NCBI RefSeq assembly: GCF_013377015.1
Contig: NZ_JACABA010000001.1
Span: 951,554 to 1,015,553 of the forward strand
DNA length: 64,000 nucleotides
Origin: Rhodopseudomonas sp.
GTDB taxonomy: Bacteria; Pseudomonadota; Alphaproteobacteria; Rhizobiales; Xanthobacteraceae
Reading direction: 5' to 3'
The translations under genes were made by a program, and so were the position numbers. Position 1 is the first letter of the stretch; every line of letters begins with the position of its first letter. Of the stretch, positions 10,201-18,272 are shown piece after piece. Under the pieces are notes generated by a model. That model saw only the letters and a program-made list of their open reading frames with translations. It did not search any database and was not told the origin of the DNA.

Positions 10201-10746
10201 ATCGTGGAGCGGCTGGCGCGAGTGCTCAATCACGGCATCGCGCTGGATTCCAATCACAGCGGCGGCTCGTATTTCTCCGTCACGGTGCCGGTCGCCAAGG
10301 CGGTCAACCACACCGCCGCGGTCACCAGCGCCACGCCGCTGTCGCGGGCGTCGATGACCGGGATTCTGGTGGTCTGCATCGAGAACGATGCCGCCATCCT
10401 GGACGGCATGAAGACGTTGCTGACGACCTGGGACGCTAAGGTCATCGCCGTCGCCGATCCGGAAGCCGCGATCAAGGCAATCGAGACCGCCGGCCAGCGC
10501 ATTACCGGCCTGCTGGTCGATTATCACCTCGACCGCGGCAATGGCATCGCGGCGATCAGAGATATACGGCACCGCTTTGGACAGGGCATTCCGGCGATCC
10601 TGATCACCGCCGATCGCAGCCCCGGCGTGCGCGCCGCGGCGCGGCACGAGGAAATCGCCGTGTTGAACAAGCCGGTGAAGGCCGCCTCGCTGCGCGCGCT
10701 GCTGAGCCAGTGGCACGCCCAGCAGGCCGTGGCGGCGGCGGAATAG
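7234..10746 (+). CDS. SLC5-type hybrid sensor histidine kinase with PAS and receiver domains (CrbS/CbrA-like)
   Basis: A 1170-residue membrane kinase. Residues ~1-530 form a sodium/solute symporter-like (SLC5) domain with about 13 spans, followed by a linker, a PAS domain (~640-760) and a coiled coil. HisKA has its phospho-acceptor at His813 (AAASHDILQPLNA), and the ATPase domain contains NLISNAIKYTP and GLGLGLSIVERLA. The C-terminal receiver has Asp1096 (LLVDYHLDRG). In the CrbS and CbrA families the transporter domain is coupled to sensing of acetate or histidine and carbon status. The likely partner is the NarL-type regulator at 12775-13452, two genes away. Pairing and ligand are inference. 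Confidence 0.92.
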   Translation: MLHDWGVIAAALGYIGFLFYVASYGDRLSHSQRERAGGLIYPLSLAIYCTSWTFFGSVGFATRTSFDFLAIYVGPILMIAFCTPLLRRVIRLAKSQNITSIADFIAARYGKSQAVAATVAIIAIVGSVPYIALQLKAVASSLQTILGDDQDISNIPIVGDIALIVAMAMALFAVLFGTRQTNATEHQHGLMLAVATESIVKLVAFIAAGVFVTFWMFSPTELIDRAMKMPEAVRAITYTPSTGNFLTMVLLSFCAIMLLPRQFHVSVVENSSDAEVGRARWLFPLYLVAINLFVIPIALAGLISFPFGAVDSDMYVLALPIAANAPLLSVAVFIGGLSAATAMVIVECVALAVMVSNDLVMPLVLKRGAAPRGGQRDFGGFLLKVRRIAIFAILILAYLYFRALGNTQLAAIGLLSFAAIAQFAPAFFGGLIWRRATASGAIGGMLIGFAAWAYTLFIPSFMEGNTAGMLLLQHGPFGIEALRPQALFGADLPPLLHGVLWSLSLNILAYIVLSLLRRPSSIERLQAEVFVPDTLTPMTPAFRRWRSTVTVQDILGAVTQYLGPERAHSSFRTFATTRGISLEPTASANFELLKHAEHLIASSIGAASSRLVLSLLLRKRTVSAEAALKLLDDSHAALHFNREILQTALNHVRQGIAVFNPDLQLICSNRQFGDILGLPPHIIQIGIPLVEILEFLATSNTQTFGDADAQTQMRLAAYTTEGEPFLERLHDRHLVIEVRANRMPDGGLVITFSDVTPSFEAAEALERANATLEKRVRDRTEELTRLNSALALAKSTAEEANISKTRFLAAASHDILQPLNAARLYATSLVERQNGGEDSRLVENIDDSLEAIEEIIGALLDISRLDAGAMTASISSFVMGDLMRSLEIEFAPTARAKALKLTFVPCSLPVESDRLLLRRLLQNLISNAIKYTPQGRVLVGCRRRGQSLQIGIYDTGVGVPIQKRSEIFKEFHRLEQGARIARGLGLGLSIVERLARVLNHGIALDSNHSGGSYFSVTVPVAKAVNHTAAVTSATPLSRASMTGILVVCIENDAAILDGMKTLLTTWDAKVIAVADPEAAIKAIETAGQRITGLLVDYHLDRGNGIAAIRDIRHRFGQGIPAILITADRSPGVRAAARHEEIAVLNKPVKAASLRALLSQWHAQQAVAAAE

Positions 10747-10843
10747 CACGATCCAAGCATCGACCCAGCCGGCGCTTGCCATTGCGATCGCCGTTGGTAG
10801 GGTCGCGGATCGTCACCCATCCTCGTGCCCCCGCAAGGATCCG

Positions 10844-11473
10844 ATGTTCACGCTTTATTACGCCGCGCATACCTGCTCGTTGGCCTCGCACATCGCGCTC
10901 GCGGACGCCGGAGCCGACTACGAACTGCGGCGCATCGCGTTCGCCACCACGCAACAGCAATCGGTCGACTATCTGGCGATCAACCCGAAGGCGCGGGTGC
11001 CCGCGCTGGTGACGCCGCGCGGCGTCCTGACCGAAACGCCGGCGATGCTGGCGTTCATCGCGCAGAGTTTTCCGGATGCGCAGCTGGCGCCGCTCGACGA
11101 TCCGTTCGCCTTCGCCGAGGTGCAGGCGTTCAACAGCTATCTGTGCTCGACCCTGCACGTCGCTCACGCGCACCGGATGCGGGGCCATCGCTGGGCCTAT
11201 GAGGAATCGTCCTTCGCCGATATGCAGCGCAAGGTCCCGGAATCGGTCGGCGCCTGCTATGATCTGATCGAGAACCGTATGCTGAAAGGCCCGTGGGTGA
11301 TGGGCGAGCGCTACAGCATCGCCGACCCGTATCTGTTCACGCTGGCGCAATGGATCGAGGACGACGGCGTCGATCCCGAGCGCATCCCTGGCGTCATCGC
11401 GCACCGGAGCCGGATGTCCGAGCGCGCCAATGTCAGGACCGCGATCGCCGCGGAACTGGCCGCCTCAGGCTGA
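10844..11473 (+). CDS. Glutathione S-transferase family protein
   Basis: A 209-residue protein. The N-terminal thioredoxin-like domain starts MFTLYYAAHTCSLASHIAL, with the glutathione-site motif NPKARVPALV and the TETPAMLAFI region. The C-terminal helical domain contains GERYSIADPYLFTLAQW, where the N-cap-like box SIADPYL is conserved in GSTs. The Cys at the serine/cysteine position suggests a beta- or nu-like class. It is a stand-alone gene downstream of the sensor kinase; the substrate is unknown. Confidence 0.88.
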   Translation: MFTLYYAAHTCSLASHIALADAGADYELRRIAFATTQQQSVDYLAINPKARVPALVTPRGVLTETPAMLAFIAQSFPDAQLAPLDDPFAFAEVQAFNSYLCSTLHVAHAHRMRGHRWAYEESSFADMQRKVPESVGACYDLIENRMLKGPWVMGERYSIADPYLFTLAQWIEDDGVDPERIPGVIAHRSRMSERANVRTAIAAELAASG

Positions 11474-11484
11474 GGCGACCACGT

Positions 11485-12648
11485 TCAGCTCTCGGAAACG
11501 CTCGCCAGGATCACCTCGCGCAGCACGCGGGTCGGCGGAATCCACTGGTCTTCCTTCATGTAGTTTCCCGCCGTGATGGCGATGACGAGTTGCAGGGCCG
11601 GAATGATGAACAGCCGCTGGCCGCCTTCGCCCTGCGCCGTCCACATCCGCTCCAGCCGCCCGATCGCCCAGCCTTTCGGCTTGCCGAAGCCGATATCGAG
11701 CACGAACCATTGATAGCCGTAGCGGCGAACTTCGTCGGCGCTGACGACCGGGGTGATGCACCGCGTCACCCAATCGGCGGGCACCACGGCCCGACCGTCG
11801 ACGCGGCCGCCATGCAGCATCATCTGGCCGATCCGCGCCAGGTCGCGAACCGCCATCCGGGCGCCGGACGCTGCGAACGGCTCGCCATCGGGGCCGCCCG
11901 CCCATTCGGTCGGCCCCAGTCCCAACGGATCGAACAGAGCCTCGCGCGCAAAGGCGTGCAGCGTCTGGCCCGAGCCCTTGGCGATCAGGCGCGCCAGCAG
12001 CGCGGTGGCGCCGCCGCAATAGGTCCAACGCGTACCGGGCGTCTCGACGACGCGTCGTTCCAGCACGTAGCGGTAGCGATCCGCCGCGGCATCCATCGCG
12101 GTTTCGCTGTTGCGCGGATCCGAATAGATCAGGCTGCTCTCGTCCCAATCGGTGCCCATCGTCATCGTCAGCACATGCTGAATGGTGAGCCGGTCGCGGC
12201 CATCGCTGCCGGCGAGATCGGCATATTCGGGAAAGGCGGAGAACAACGGCGCTTCCGGCGGCGGCACCTTGTCCTGTTGCAGCGCAATTCCGTACAGCAA
12301 GGCGACGATGCTTTTCGAGCACGAGCGCAGATCGTGCAGCGTCTTCGGCTTGAAGCTGACACGGCCGAGATCGCCGATGCCGCGGGCGCGATCGTCGCCG
12401 TCGAAATAGCGCTCCAGCACCAACCGATCGTTCCGCAGCACGACCAGGCCGTGCAAATTCCAGACCCGGCGTTCGGCAACGGCCTTGTCGAACCGCGCCT
12501 CGAGATCGGGCGCGAAGCCGGCGTCGGCGGGCGTGATCGGCAGCCATCGATCCGACACGGCGAATGCCCCCCTCGGCTGTTGGATGAGTGCGGCGGCGGC
12601 GACCGCGCCGAACAGGACGTCGCGACGATTGGGGTTCGCCGTGTTCAT
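11485..12648 (-). CDS. Serine hydrolase, beta-lactamase (class C) family, exported
   Basis: A 387-residue protein starting at the ATG at 12648 with a Tat-like leader (NRRDVLFGAVAAAALIQQPRGAFA). The catalytic SxxK motif is SCSKS (in LRSCSKSIVALLYG), and the second motif is the Tyr of WTYCGGATALL, where YxN is altered to YCG. The fold of the beta-lactamase/penicillin-binding-like esterase family is otherwise complete. These proteins act in the periplasm as esterases or peptidases rather than drug-resistance enzymes. It faces the GST gene tail to tail with an 11-base gap. Confidence 0.85.
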   Translation of the reverse strand: MNTANPNRRDVLFGAVAAAALIQQPRGAFAVSDRWLPITPADAGFAPDLEARFDKAVAERRVWNLHGLVVLRNDRLVLERYFDGDDRARGIGDLGRVSFKPKTLHDLRSCSKSIVALLYGIALQQDKVPPPEAPLFSAFPEYADLAGSDGRDRLTIQHVLTMTMGTDWDESSLIYSDPRNSETAMDAAADRYRYVLERRVVETPGTRWTYCGGATALLARLIAKGSGQTLHAFAREALFDPLGLGPTEWAGGPDGEPFAASGARMAVRDLARIGQMMLHGGRVDGRAVVPADWVTRCITPVVSADEVRRYGYQWFVLDIGFGKPKGWAIGRLERMWTAQGEGGQRLFIIPALQLVIAITAGNYMKEDQWIPPTRVLREVILASVSES

Positions 12649-12774
12649 ATGACGTCGCCCTTGTCGCGGAGCGTTTCCGCCAGATCCCCCGGCCACGACA
12701 TCGCCAGCCCTTGCGCAGCAGGGGCCGGATCATTTTCGTCAGGGATAGAAGGGCGTCAAGTCCGCCGCCCGCCG

Positions 12775-13452
12775 CTACTGCGGCACCGGCTCGTCCTGGC
12801 GCCACTGGCTTCCGGAGATCTTCGCCGCGGCGATCACCGCCTGGGTCCGGCTCTCGACCCCCAGCTTCTGCAGGATCGCGGAGACGTGGGCCTTGATGGT
12901 GGCTTCCGACACCCCGAGCTCGTAGGCGATCTGCTTGTTGAGCAGGCCCTCGGACAGCATCATCAGCACCCGGACCTGCTGCGGCGTCAGCGTCACCAGA
13001 CGATCGCGCAGCTTGGACATTTCCGGATCGGACGCTGCCGACAGGTCAACATCGGGCGGAACCCAAACGTCGCCATCCAGCACCCGGAGGATCGCCTCGC
13101 CCAGCTTTTCAACGCCGAATCGCTTCGGAACGAAGCCCGAGGCGCCGAAGTCGAGTGATCGTCGGATGGTTTCCACATCATCAGAGGCCGACACCACGAC
13201 CACCGGAATCGCCGGATATTGCGCGCGCAGATAGATCAGCCCGGAAAAGCCGCTGATCCCCGGCATCTTCAGATCGAGCAGAACCAGATCGACGTCGCCG
13301 TCGCGTTCCAGCATCGCGGTCAATTCTTCGAACGAACCGGCCTCGCCGATCCTGGCCGGGGTCACGACGCTTGCGACAGCCAGTCGCAAGGCATCACGAA
13401 ACAGCGGATGATCGTCAGCAATGATCAGGTGCGTGCTTGCGGGGGTGGTCAT
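12775..13452 (-). CDS. NarL/FixJ-type response regulator (CrbR-like)
   Basis: A 225-residue two-domain regulator. The receiver starts HLIIADDHPLFRDAL with phospho-acceptor Asp60 (LVLLDLKMPG) and the switch Ser of VVVVSAS. The C-terminal LuxR helix-turn-helix contains LTPQQVRVLMMLSEGLLNKQIAYELGVSEATIKAHVSAIL, split here as LTPQQVRVLMM ... KQIAYELGVSEATIKAH. AAGGTACAAA precedes the ATG. It is divergent from the MHS transporter gene across a 328-base region and close to an SLC5-type kinase, as expected of a CrbS/CrbR-like pair. That pairing is inferred. Confidence 0.92.
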   Translation of the reverse strand: MTTPASTHLIIADDHPLFRDALRLAVASVVTPARIGEAGSFEELTAMLERDGDVDLVLLDLKMPGISGFSGLIYLRAQYPAIPVVVVSASDDVETIRRSLDFGASGFVPKRFGVEKLGEAILRVLDGDVWVPPDVDLSAASDPEMSKLRDRLVTLTPQQVRVLMMLSEGLLNKQIAYELGVSEATIKAHVSAILQKLGVESRTQAVIAAAKISGSQWRQDEPVPQ

Positions 13453-13780
13453 TTTGTACCTTATCGCAGGCTGAAGGTGAAACTATTCGCATTTGAATTC
13501 GCATCTCAGCGGCCTGAACGATCCATTCGACCGATCCAAGTGTCGTCCGAAGGCCGCCCGCTGGCAAGGCGAACCTCGCGCCCTGTCAATATGATCCTGC
13601 CTGATTGTGCGTCGCAAAACATTGAGCAGGCGCAAGAACCAAGCCGGAAGAGGGCCGAAAGTCTTATTGGGGCGCGGTTACCGACAATGTTACCTTGGCT
13701 CTAAAGCTCCAGCATCTATCCGACAAAGATCGGCGCGTGGAGAAAATTTTCGTGTCAATATCTTGGGGAGGCAACGCTAT
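13453..13780. other. Divergent intergenic region between the NarL-type regulator and the MHS transporter
   Basis: This holds the two divergent promoters. No gene is supported. It contains a 10-bp palindrome GAAAATTTTC at 13742-13751 and a strong GGGGAGG ribosome site just before the transporter ATG. A repeated TTACC (near 13678 and 13690) is visible, but I cannot assign it to a regulator. Confidence 0.5.
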
Positions 13781-15445
13781 ATGTCCACAATAGCCGCTAC
13801 ATCTGTACGCACGGGCGGGATGACCAAAGACGAACGTTTCGTCATTCTGGCATCCTCACTCGGTACCGTTTTCGAATGGTACGATTTCTACCTCTACGGA
13901 TCGCTCGCCAGCATCATCGGCGCCCAGTTCTTCAGCGCCTATCCGCCCGCCACGCGCGATATCTTCGCCCTGCTGGCCTTCGCTGCCGGCTTCCTGGTGC
14001 GTCCGTTCGGCGCCATCGTGTTCGGCCGGGTCGGCGACATCGTCGGCCGCAAATACACCTTCCTCGTCACGATTCTGATCATGGGCCTGTCGACCTTCGT
14101 GGTCGGCCTGCTGCCGAATGCAGCGACGATCGGTATCGCGGCGCCGATTATTCTGATCGGGTTGCGGCTGCTGCAGGGCCTCGCGCTCGGCGGCGAGTAC
14201 GGCGGAGCGGCGACCTATGTGGCCGAGCATTCGCCCCCCGGCAAGCGCGGCTACTACACCTCGTTCATCCAGACCACGGCGACGCTCGGGCTGTTCGTCT
14301 CGCTGATCGTGATCCTGTTCACCCGCACCATTCTCGGCGAGGCTGAATTCGCGGCGTGGGGCTGGCGCGTTCCATTCCTGGTCTCAGTCATCCTGCTCGC
14401 GGTCTCGGTCTGGATTCGGCTGCGGCTGAATGAATCGCCGGTGTTCCAGAAGATGAAGGATGAAGGCAAGAGCTCGAAAGCGCCCTTGACCGAAGCCTTC
14501 GCCAACTGGGGTAACGCCAAGATCGTGCTGATCGCGCTGATCGGCGGCACCATGGGCCAAGGCGTGGTCTGGTACACCGGCCAGTTCTACGCGCTGTTCT
14601 TCCTGCAATCGATCCTCAAGGTCGATGGCTACACCGCCAACCTGCTAATCGCCTGGTCGTTGCTGTTCGGCACCGGCTTCTTCATCTTCTTCGGCTGGCT
14701 GTCGGACAAGATCGGCCGCAAGCCGATCATCCTGGCGGGCTGCCTGATCGCCGCGCTGACCTTCTTCCCGATCTTCCGAATGATCACCTCCAACGCCAAC
14801 CCGGCACTGGAAAAAGCGATCGAATCGGTGAAGGTCCAGGTGGTGTCCGATCCCGCGCTGTGCGGCGATCTGTTCAACCCGGTCGGCACCCGCGTGTTCA
14901 CCGCGCCTTGCGACACCGCCCGCGCCTATCTCGCGCAGTCCTCGGTGAAGTACTCGACCGCTTACGGCCCGGCCGGCTCCGGCGTCAAGGTCACCGTCAA
15001 CGGCACCGACGTGCCCTATACTGACGCCAAGACCTCGAACCCGGCGGTGCTGGCGGCAGTTCTCGGCGCCGGTTACCCGAAGGCGGGCAATGCCGAAATC
15101 GTCAAGATGTCGAACCCGTTCGACATCTTCAAGCCGCAGACCGCGGCGGTGATCGGGCTATTGTTCATCCTGGTGATCTTCGTCACCATGGTGTACGGGC
15201 CGATCGCGGCGATGCTGGTCGAACTGTTCCCGGCCCGGATCCGCTACACCTCAATGTCGCTGCCCTACCACATCGGCAACGGCTGGTTCGGCGGACTGCT
15301 GCCGGCGACCGCGTTCGCGATCGTGGCTTCGACCGGCGATATCTACGCCGGCCTGTGGTACCCGATCATCTTCGCGTCGATCACATTCATCGTCGGCCTG
15401 ATCTTCATGCCGGAAACCAAGAACGTCGATATCAGCCACACCTGA
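13781..15445 (+). CDS. MFS transporter of the metabolite:H+ symporter (MHS) family, with an enlarged loop
   Basis: A 554-residue, 12-span carrier. MHS hallmarks are ASSLGTVFEWYDFYLYGSLA in span 1, the RPFGAIVFGRVGDIVGRKY loop 2-3 motif, GLRLLQGLALGGEYGGAATY in span 4 and a C-terminal PETKNVDIS. The start at 13781 follows GGGGAGG. MHS carriers take up organic acids, osmolytes or aromatic acids with protons. Compared with ~430-residue relatives it carries an extra ~100-residue hydrophilic stretch (residues ~347-447, two cysteines) between spans of the second half. Its promoter is shared with the NarL-type regulator, a likely controller. Confidence 0.92.
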   Translation: MSTIAATSVRTGGMTKDERFVILASSLGTVFEWYDFYLYGSLASIIGAQFFSAYPPATRDIFALLAFAAGFLVRPFGAIVFGRVGDIVGRKYTFLVTILIMGLSTFVVGLLPNAATIGIAAPIILIGLRLLQGLALGGEYGGAATYVAEHSPPGKRGYYTSFIQTTATLGLFVSLIVILFTRTILGEAEFAAWGWRVPFLVSVILLAVSVWIRLRLNESPVFQKMKDEGKSSKAPLTEAFANWGNAKIVLIALIGGTMGQGVVWYTGQFYALFFLQSILKVDGYTANLLIAWSLLFGTGFFIFFGWLSDKIGRKPIILAGCLIAALTFFPIFRMITSNANPALEKAIESVKVQVVSDPALCGDLFNPVGTRVFTAPCDTARAYLAQSSVKYSTAYGPAGSGVKVTVNGTDVPYTDAKTSNPAVLAAVLGAGYPKAGNAEIVKMSNPFDIFKPQTAAVIGLLFILVIFVTMVYGPIAAMLVELFPARIRYTSMSLPYHIGNGWFGGLLPATAFAIVASTGDIYAGLWYPIIFASITFIVGLIFMPETKNVDISHT

Positions 15446-15492
15446 GCTTCGCGATCCGGCGTTCCCGCCGGATCGACCAGGCGACATCACGG

Positions 15493-15525
15493 CGGCCGCG
15501 GAGCAATCCGTGGCCGTTTTGTTTT
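15493..15525 (+). terminator. Rho-independent terminator after the MHS transporter
   Basis: CGGCCGCGGA pairs with TCCGTGGCCG (one G-T pair) around a GCAA loop, followed by TTTTGTTTT. It also overlaps the end of the convergent yjbQ gene. Confidence 0.85.
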
Positions 15526-16022
15526 CAGCCGACATTGCCGATAAATTGCACCACCACCTCGCGGGCGTGCGTGCGGCGGCGGTGTTCGATCAGATAGACC
15601 GCCTGCCAGGTGCCGAGCGCCAGCCGGCCGCCGAGCACCGGGATCTGCAGCGATGTCGCCGTCAGCATGGTTTTGACATGCGCCGGCATGTCGTCGGGGC
15701 CTTCGCTGTCGTGGCTCCAGTTCGCGGTCTCCGGCGCCAGCCGGTTCAGCACGGCCGCCAGATCGACCAGCACCGAGGGATCGGCATTTTCCTGGATCGT
15801 CAGCGACGCAGACGTGTGACGCACGAACAGCGTCACTGCGCCGTCCTGCGCGTCGGCCTCGGCGACGAATTTTGCGACCTCGCCGGTCAGATCGACGAAG
15901 CCGGCGCCGGAGGTCTGCACCGTCAGCACCAAGGAGACGATGTGGGTCGCGGTGACCGACGAAAGCGACGAGCGTAATAAGTTCTTGGGGATCGTCCTGG
16001 AGGTCATCTTGGGGATCGTCAT
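15525..16022 (-). CDS. YjbQ family protein (UPF0047)
   Basis: A 165-residue protein from the ATG at 16022 (a GAGGCAAGG ribosome site precedes it); the longer frame adds 11 residues. Family signatures are FVRHTSASLTIQENADPSV, NWSHDSEGPDDMPAHVK, LGTWQAVYLIEHR and the C-terminal REVVVQFIG. YjbQ proteins complement thiamine-phosphate synthase weakly in E. coli, but their true role is not settled. The gene is convergent with the MHS transporter and shares its terminator region. Confidence 0.92.
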   Translation of the reverse strand: MTIPKMTSRTIPKNLLRSSLSSVTATHIVSLVLTVQTSGAGFVDLTGEVAKFVAEADAQDGAVTLFVRHTSASLTIQENADPSVLVDLAAVLNRLAPETANWSHDSEGPDDMPAHVKTMLTATSLQIPVLGGRLALGTWQAVYLIEHRRRTHAREVVVQFIGNVG

Positions 16023-16063
16023 AGGCCTTGCCTCAGAGTCGCACTCAAAATGCACGCAACAAG

Positions 16064-16204
16064 ATCAGGCGCTTAAGTTCGTCATTGCGAGGAGCTCTTG
16101 CGACGAAGCAATCCAGGGCTACGCTCGCAGCCCCTGGATTGCTTCGCTTTCGGCCGGCGCTGCGCGCCGACCTCGGCTCGCAATGACGAACTTAAGCGCC
16201 TGAT
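16064..16204. repeat. Long palindromic intergenic repeat, type A copy 1
   Basis: 28-bp perfect inverted arms at 16064-16091 and 16177-16204 (core GTCATTGCGAG), enclosing a second hairpin (CGAAGCAATCCAGGG against CCCTGGATTGCTTCG). Related copies occur at 41567-41679 and 61930-62010. The same core pattern is widespread in genomes of this family. It lies between yjbQ and the coiled-coil protein gene. Confidence 0.93.
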
Positions 16205-16232
16205 TTTGCTGGCTCCCTTTCCGGTCAGACTC

Positions 16233-16844
16233 TCAGGTCTTGCCGCTGCCGCTGACGTCCTTCTGCATCCGGTTCGCCAGTTCGAGCAGTCGCTTCCAGG
16301 CGTTTTCCAGGAATGCCATCATCCGGTCGAGGTCGCGGTCGCTGGGCAGCGGGATTTCCAGCTTGCGCTCGCCGTCCTTCGAGGTGATTTCGGGCTTCTT
16401 CAGCGAATCGGCTTTCGGCAGCGGCTCGTCGATCTTGCCGATGGCAGGCGGTTCGCGCGCCGCGAGCTGCGCCTTGAGGCCGTCATTGTCTTTCTTCAGG
16501 CTTTCGACATCCTGCTTCAGCCGGTCATTGTCCTTTTGCAGCCGGCCGATTTCGGCGTCGAACGCGGCGCGCTCGTCGGGCGTCGCGTAGCAGGCCCAGC
16601 CACCGCCCTTGTCGCTGCAGGTCGACAGCGTCCCGCTACGAGTGTCGAGCCGAAGCAAACCCTCGGCGGCCGGCGACAGCGTGTAGCGGCCGTTTTCGGT
16701 ATCGGGCATCGACTGGGCGAAAGTGCCTGTGCTGCAAAGCCCCAGCGCGGCCGTCATCATGGCGGCCAGGCAGCCGTGTCGCAGCGCCCGGACCGTCAGC
16801 GTGGAGGTGGCGCGGGTCGTTGCCGGCGTGATGGCATCGGTCAT
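16233..16844 (-). CDS. Exported coiled-coil protein of unknown function
   Basis: A 203-residue protein. A signal peptide lies at about residues 20-43 (CLAAMMTAALGLCSTGTFAQ). It is followed by a small Cys-containing segment (GRYTLSPAAEGLLRLDTRSG ... CSDKGGGWACYATPDERAAF) and then a coiled coil with repeated LQKDNDRLKQDV / LKKDNDGLKAQ heptads. The C-terminus is charged. I do not recognise a named family; similar secreted proteins with the GRYTL...WACY segment are, as far as I recall, common in Bradyrhizobiaceae. It is a single gene between two intergenic repeats and the isomerase gene. Confidence 0.8.
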   Translation of the reverse strand: MTDAITPATTRATSTLTVRALRHGCLAAMMTAALGLCSTGTFAQSMPDTENGRYTLSPAAEGLLRLDTRSGTLSTCSDKGGGWACYATPDERAAFDAEIGRLQKDNDRLKQDVESLKKDNDGLKAQLAAREPPAIGKIDEPLPKADSLKKPEITSKDGERKLEIPLPSDRDLDRMMAFLENAWKRLLELANRMQKDVSGSGKT

Positions 16845-16888
16845 GGAATGCTCCGCCTCACAGGTGAGAACGCCCTCTATATGGGTGC

Positions 16889-17512
16889 CTAGCCGGCAGG
16901 ACGATATGGTCCCCGCCCGGATTTCAACGCATCCGCCAGCAAATCGATCCGGTCCTGGCCCCAGAACACCTCGCCGTCGAGCACATAGGCCGGCGATCCG
17001 AACACGTCAGCCGCCATCGCGTCATGGCGGTTCTGCTCATAGGCGGTCCCGATCGCATCTGACGCCGTGCGCTCGACCAACTCCCGACCCGGCAGCCCGG
17101 CCTGATCGGCCAGCTGCGTCAGCACCGCCGGATCGGCGAGGTCGAGCTCAAGCTCCCACACCGCCGGATAGGCCAATTGCAGATAGGGATCCGGATCGTG
17201 GCCGGCCTCGATCGCCGCGATCACCAGCCCGTCGGCGAGCCTGGCGTTAAACGGCCAGTGCTTCGGCTTGAGATGAAAATTGAGCCCGCGCTTGTCGCGC
17301 CAGCGCTGCAGTTCGACCATGCGATAACGCTGGCGCACCGGATGGCGCTTGGCCAGCGGCAACCCGCCGGTCTCCGAAAACAGCTCGAGCAACAGCACCG
17401 GCTTGTAATTTATCTTGAGACCGTAAGTGCTTACGACCTCCCGAAGGGGCTTGTGGCCGATATAGGCCCAGGGCGATTGGAACGAAAAATAATAGTCGAT
17501 CTGACGCGGCAT
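16889..17512 (-). CDS. 2-hydroxychromene-2-carboxylate isomerase / DsbA-family oxidoreductase
   Basis: A 207-residue protein starting at the ATG at 17512 (GGAGTGCGC ribosome site). The N-terminal IDYYFSFQSPWAYIGHKPL has the Ser-Pro-Trp-Ala active-site pattern of HCCA isomerases in place of a CxxC. HLKPKHWPFN and the cis-Pro motif FGSPAYVLDGEVFWGQDRID are also present. HCCA isomerases are kappa-class GST-like enzymes of aromatic degradation and use glutathione; in this isolated setting the substrate is unknown. Confidence 0.9.
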   Translation of the reverse strand: MPRQIDYYFSFQSPWAYIGHKPLREVVSTYGLKINYKPVLLLELFSETGGLPLAKRHPVRQRYRMVELQRWRDKRGLNFHLKPKHWPFNARLADGLVIAAIEAGHDPDPYLQLAYPAVWELELDLADPAVLTQLADQAGLPGRELVERTASDAIGTAYEQNRHDAMAADVFGSPAYVLDGEVFWGQDRIDLLADALKSGRGPYRPAG

Positions 17513-17656
17513 GCGCACTCCGGCACCGGGGGTAGCCCGGCCATCCGTTGCGCGAATTTCCGAAGCTGAGGGCATCCCAACAGACCGCTTCGCGCGGTGC
17601 AAGCCGGATCATGGTGCGGATGCGCTATTGCACTGCGGACAAGTTACCACGGCGGT

Positions 17657-17743
17657 TTGCGGAATCCGCAATAACGCAAGGCAATTCAATGAGTTCAATG
17701 CTTGCGACCGAATCTTGACTTGCCCGGATGCCGTCAGTATGGT
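17657..17743 (+). promoter_or_regulatory. Putative atp operon promoter and upstream palindrome
   Basis: TTGACT (17715-17720), a 17-base spacer and TATGGT (17738-17743) form a plausible sigma-70 promoter 70 bases before atpI. A perfect 15-bp palindrome TTGCGGAATCCGCAA lies upstream at 17657-17671. The rest of the 300-base gap (17513-17812) shows no gene. Confidence 0.55.
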
Positions 17744-17812
17744 CCGCGCGGCTTTTAAGGGTAATGGGGCGTTATTTTCATCCAGCGCGGCATCGTTTCG
17801 GGTCTCCACAGC

Positions 17813-18196
17813 ATGGCGGAAGACACGCGCGAAGGCAGCGATCGTGAGGATGGAAGTCGCGGCAATACGCCCGATGAAGCTGCGCTTTCCGCAAGGCTCG
17901 GAAATCTGGATCGCCGGTTGTCCAAAATTGGGGGCAGCCGAAAGATCGGGACTGACCAGTCTGGAAGCGAGGACGCGGCTCAGGCCAAGGCATCCGCCAT
18001 GGCCGTGGGGCTTCGCCTCTCCTCCGAACTGGTCGCTGGAGTTCTTGCCGGAGCGGCTCTCGGTTGGGGTTTCGATCGCTTGCTGTCGACTTCGCCCTGG
18101 GGACTTATCGTGTTCTTGCTGCTCGGCTTCACCGCCGGCGTGATCAATGTGATGAGGGCCGCGGGTGTGATGGCGAAGCAGTCCGAACGGCTCTGA
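17813..18196 (+). CDS. atpI: ATP synthase accessory protein AtpI
   Basis: A 127-residue protein with a charged ~60-residue N-terminus and two membrane spans (LVAGVLAGAALGWGFDRLL and GLIVFLLLGFTAGVINVM), the layout of alphaproteobacterial AtpI (AtpZ/AtpI family). It is the first gene of the F0 operon, 76 bases before atpB. AtpI is thought to help c-ring assembly or Mg2+ supply for the ATP synthase. Confidence 0.93.
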   Translation: MAEDTREGSDREDGSRGNTPDEAALSARLGNLDRRLSKIGGSRKIGTDQSGSEDAAQAKASAMAVGLRLSSELVAGVLAGAALGWGFDRLLSTSPWGLIVFLLLGFTAGVINVMRAAGVMAKQSERL

Positions 18197-18272
18197 CGCG
18201 GGTGGCCCGAAGCGCGACCGCAGATTCGTCGATAGCCGCGTGACACCGCGAAACCGATAGACTGAGAAACGA

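Noticed and set aside
11293..13158. 621-codon plus-strand open frame across the serine hydrolase and regulator genes
   Set aside because: It is antisense to two genes with clear catalytic and receiver motifs; no homology signs of its own.
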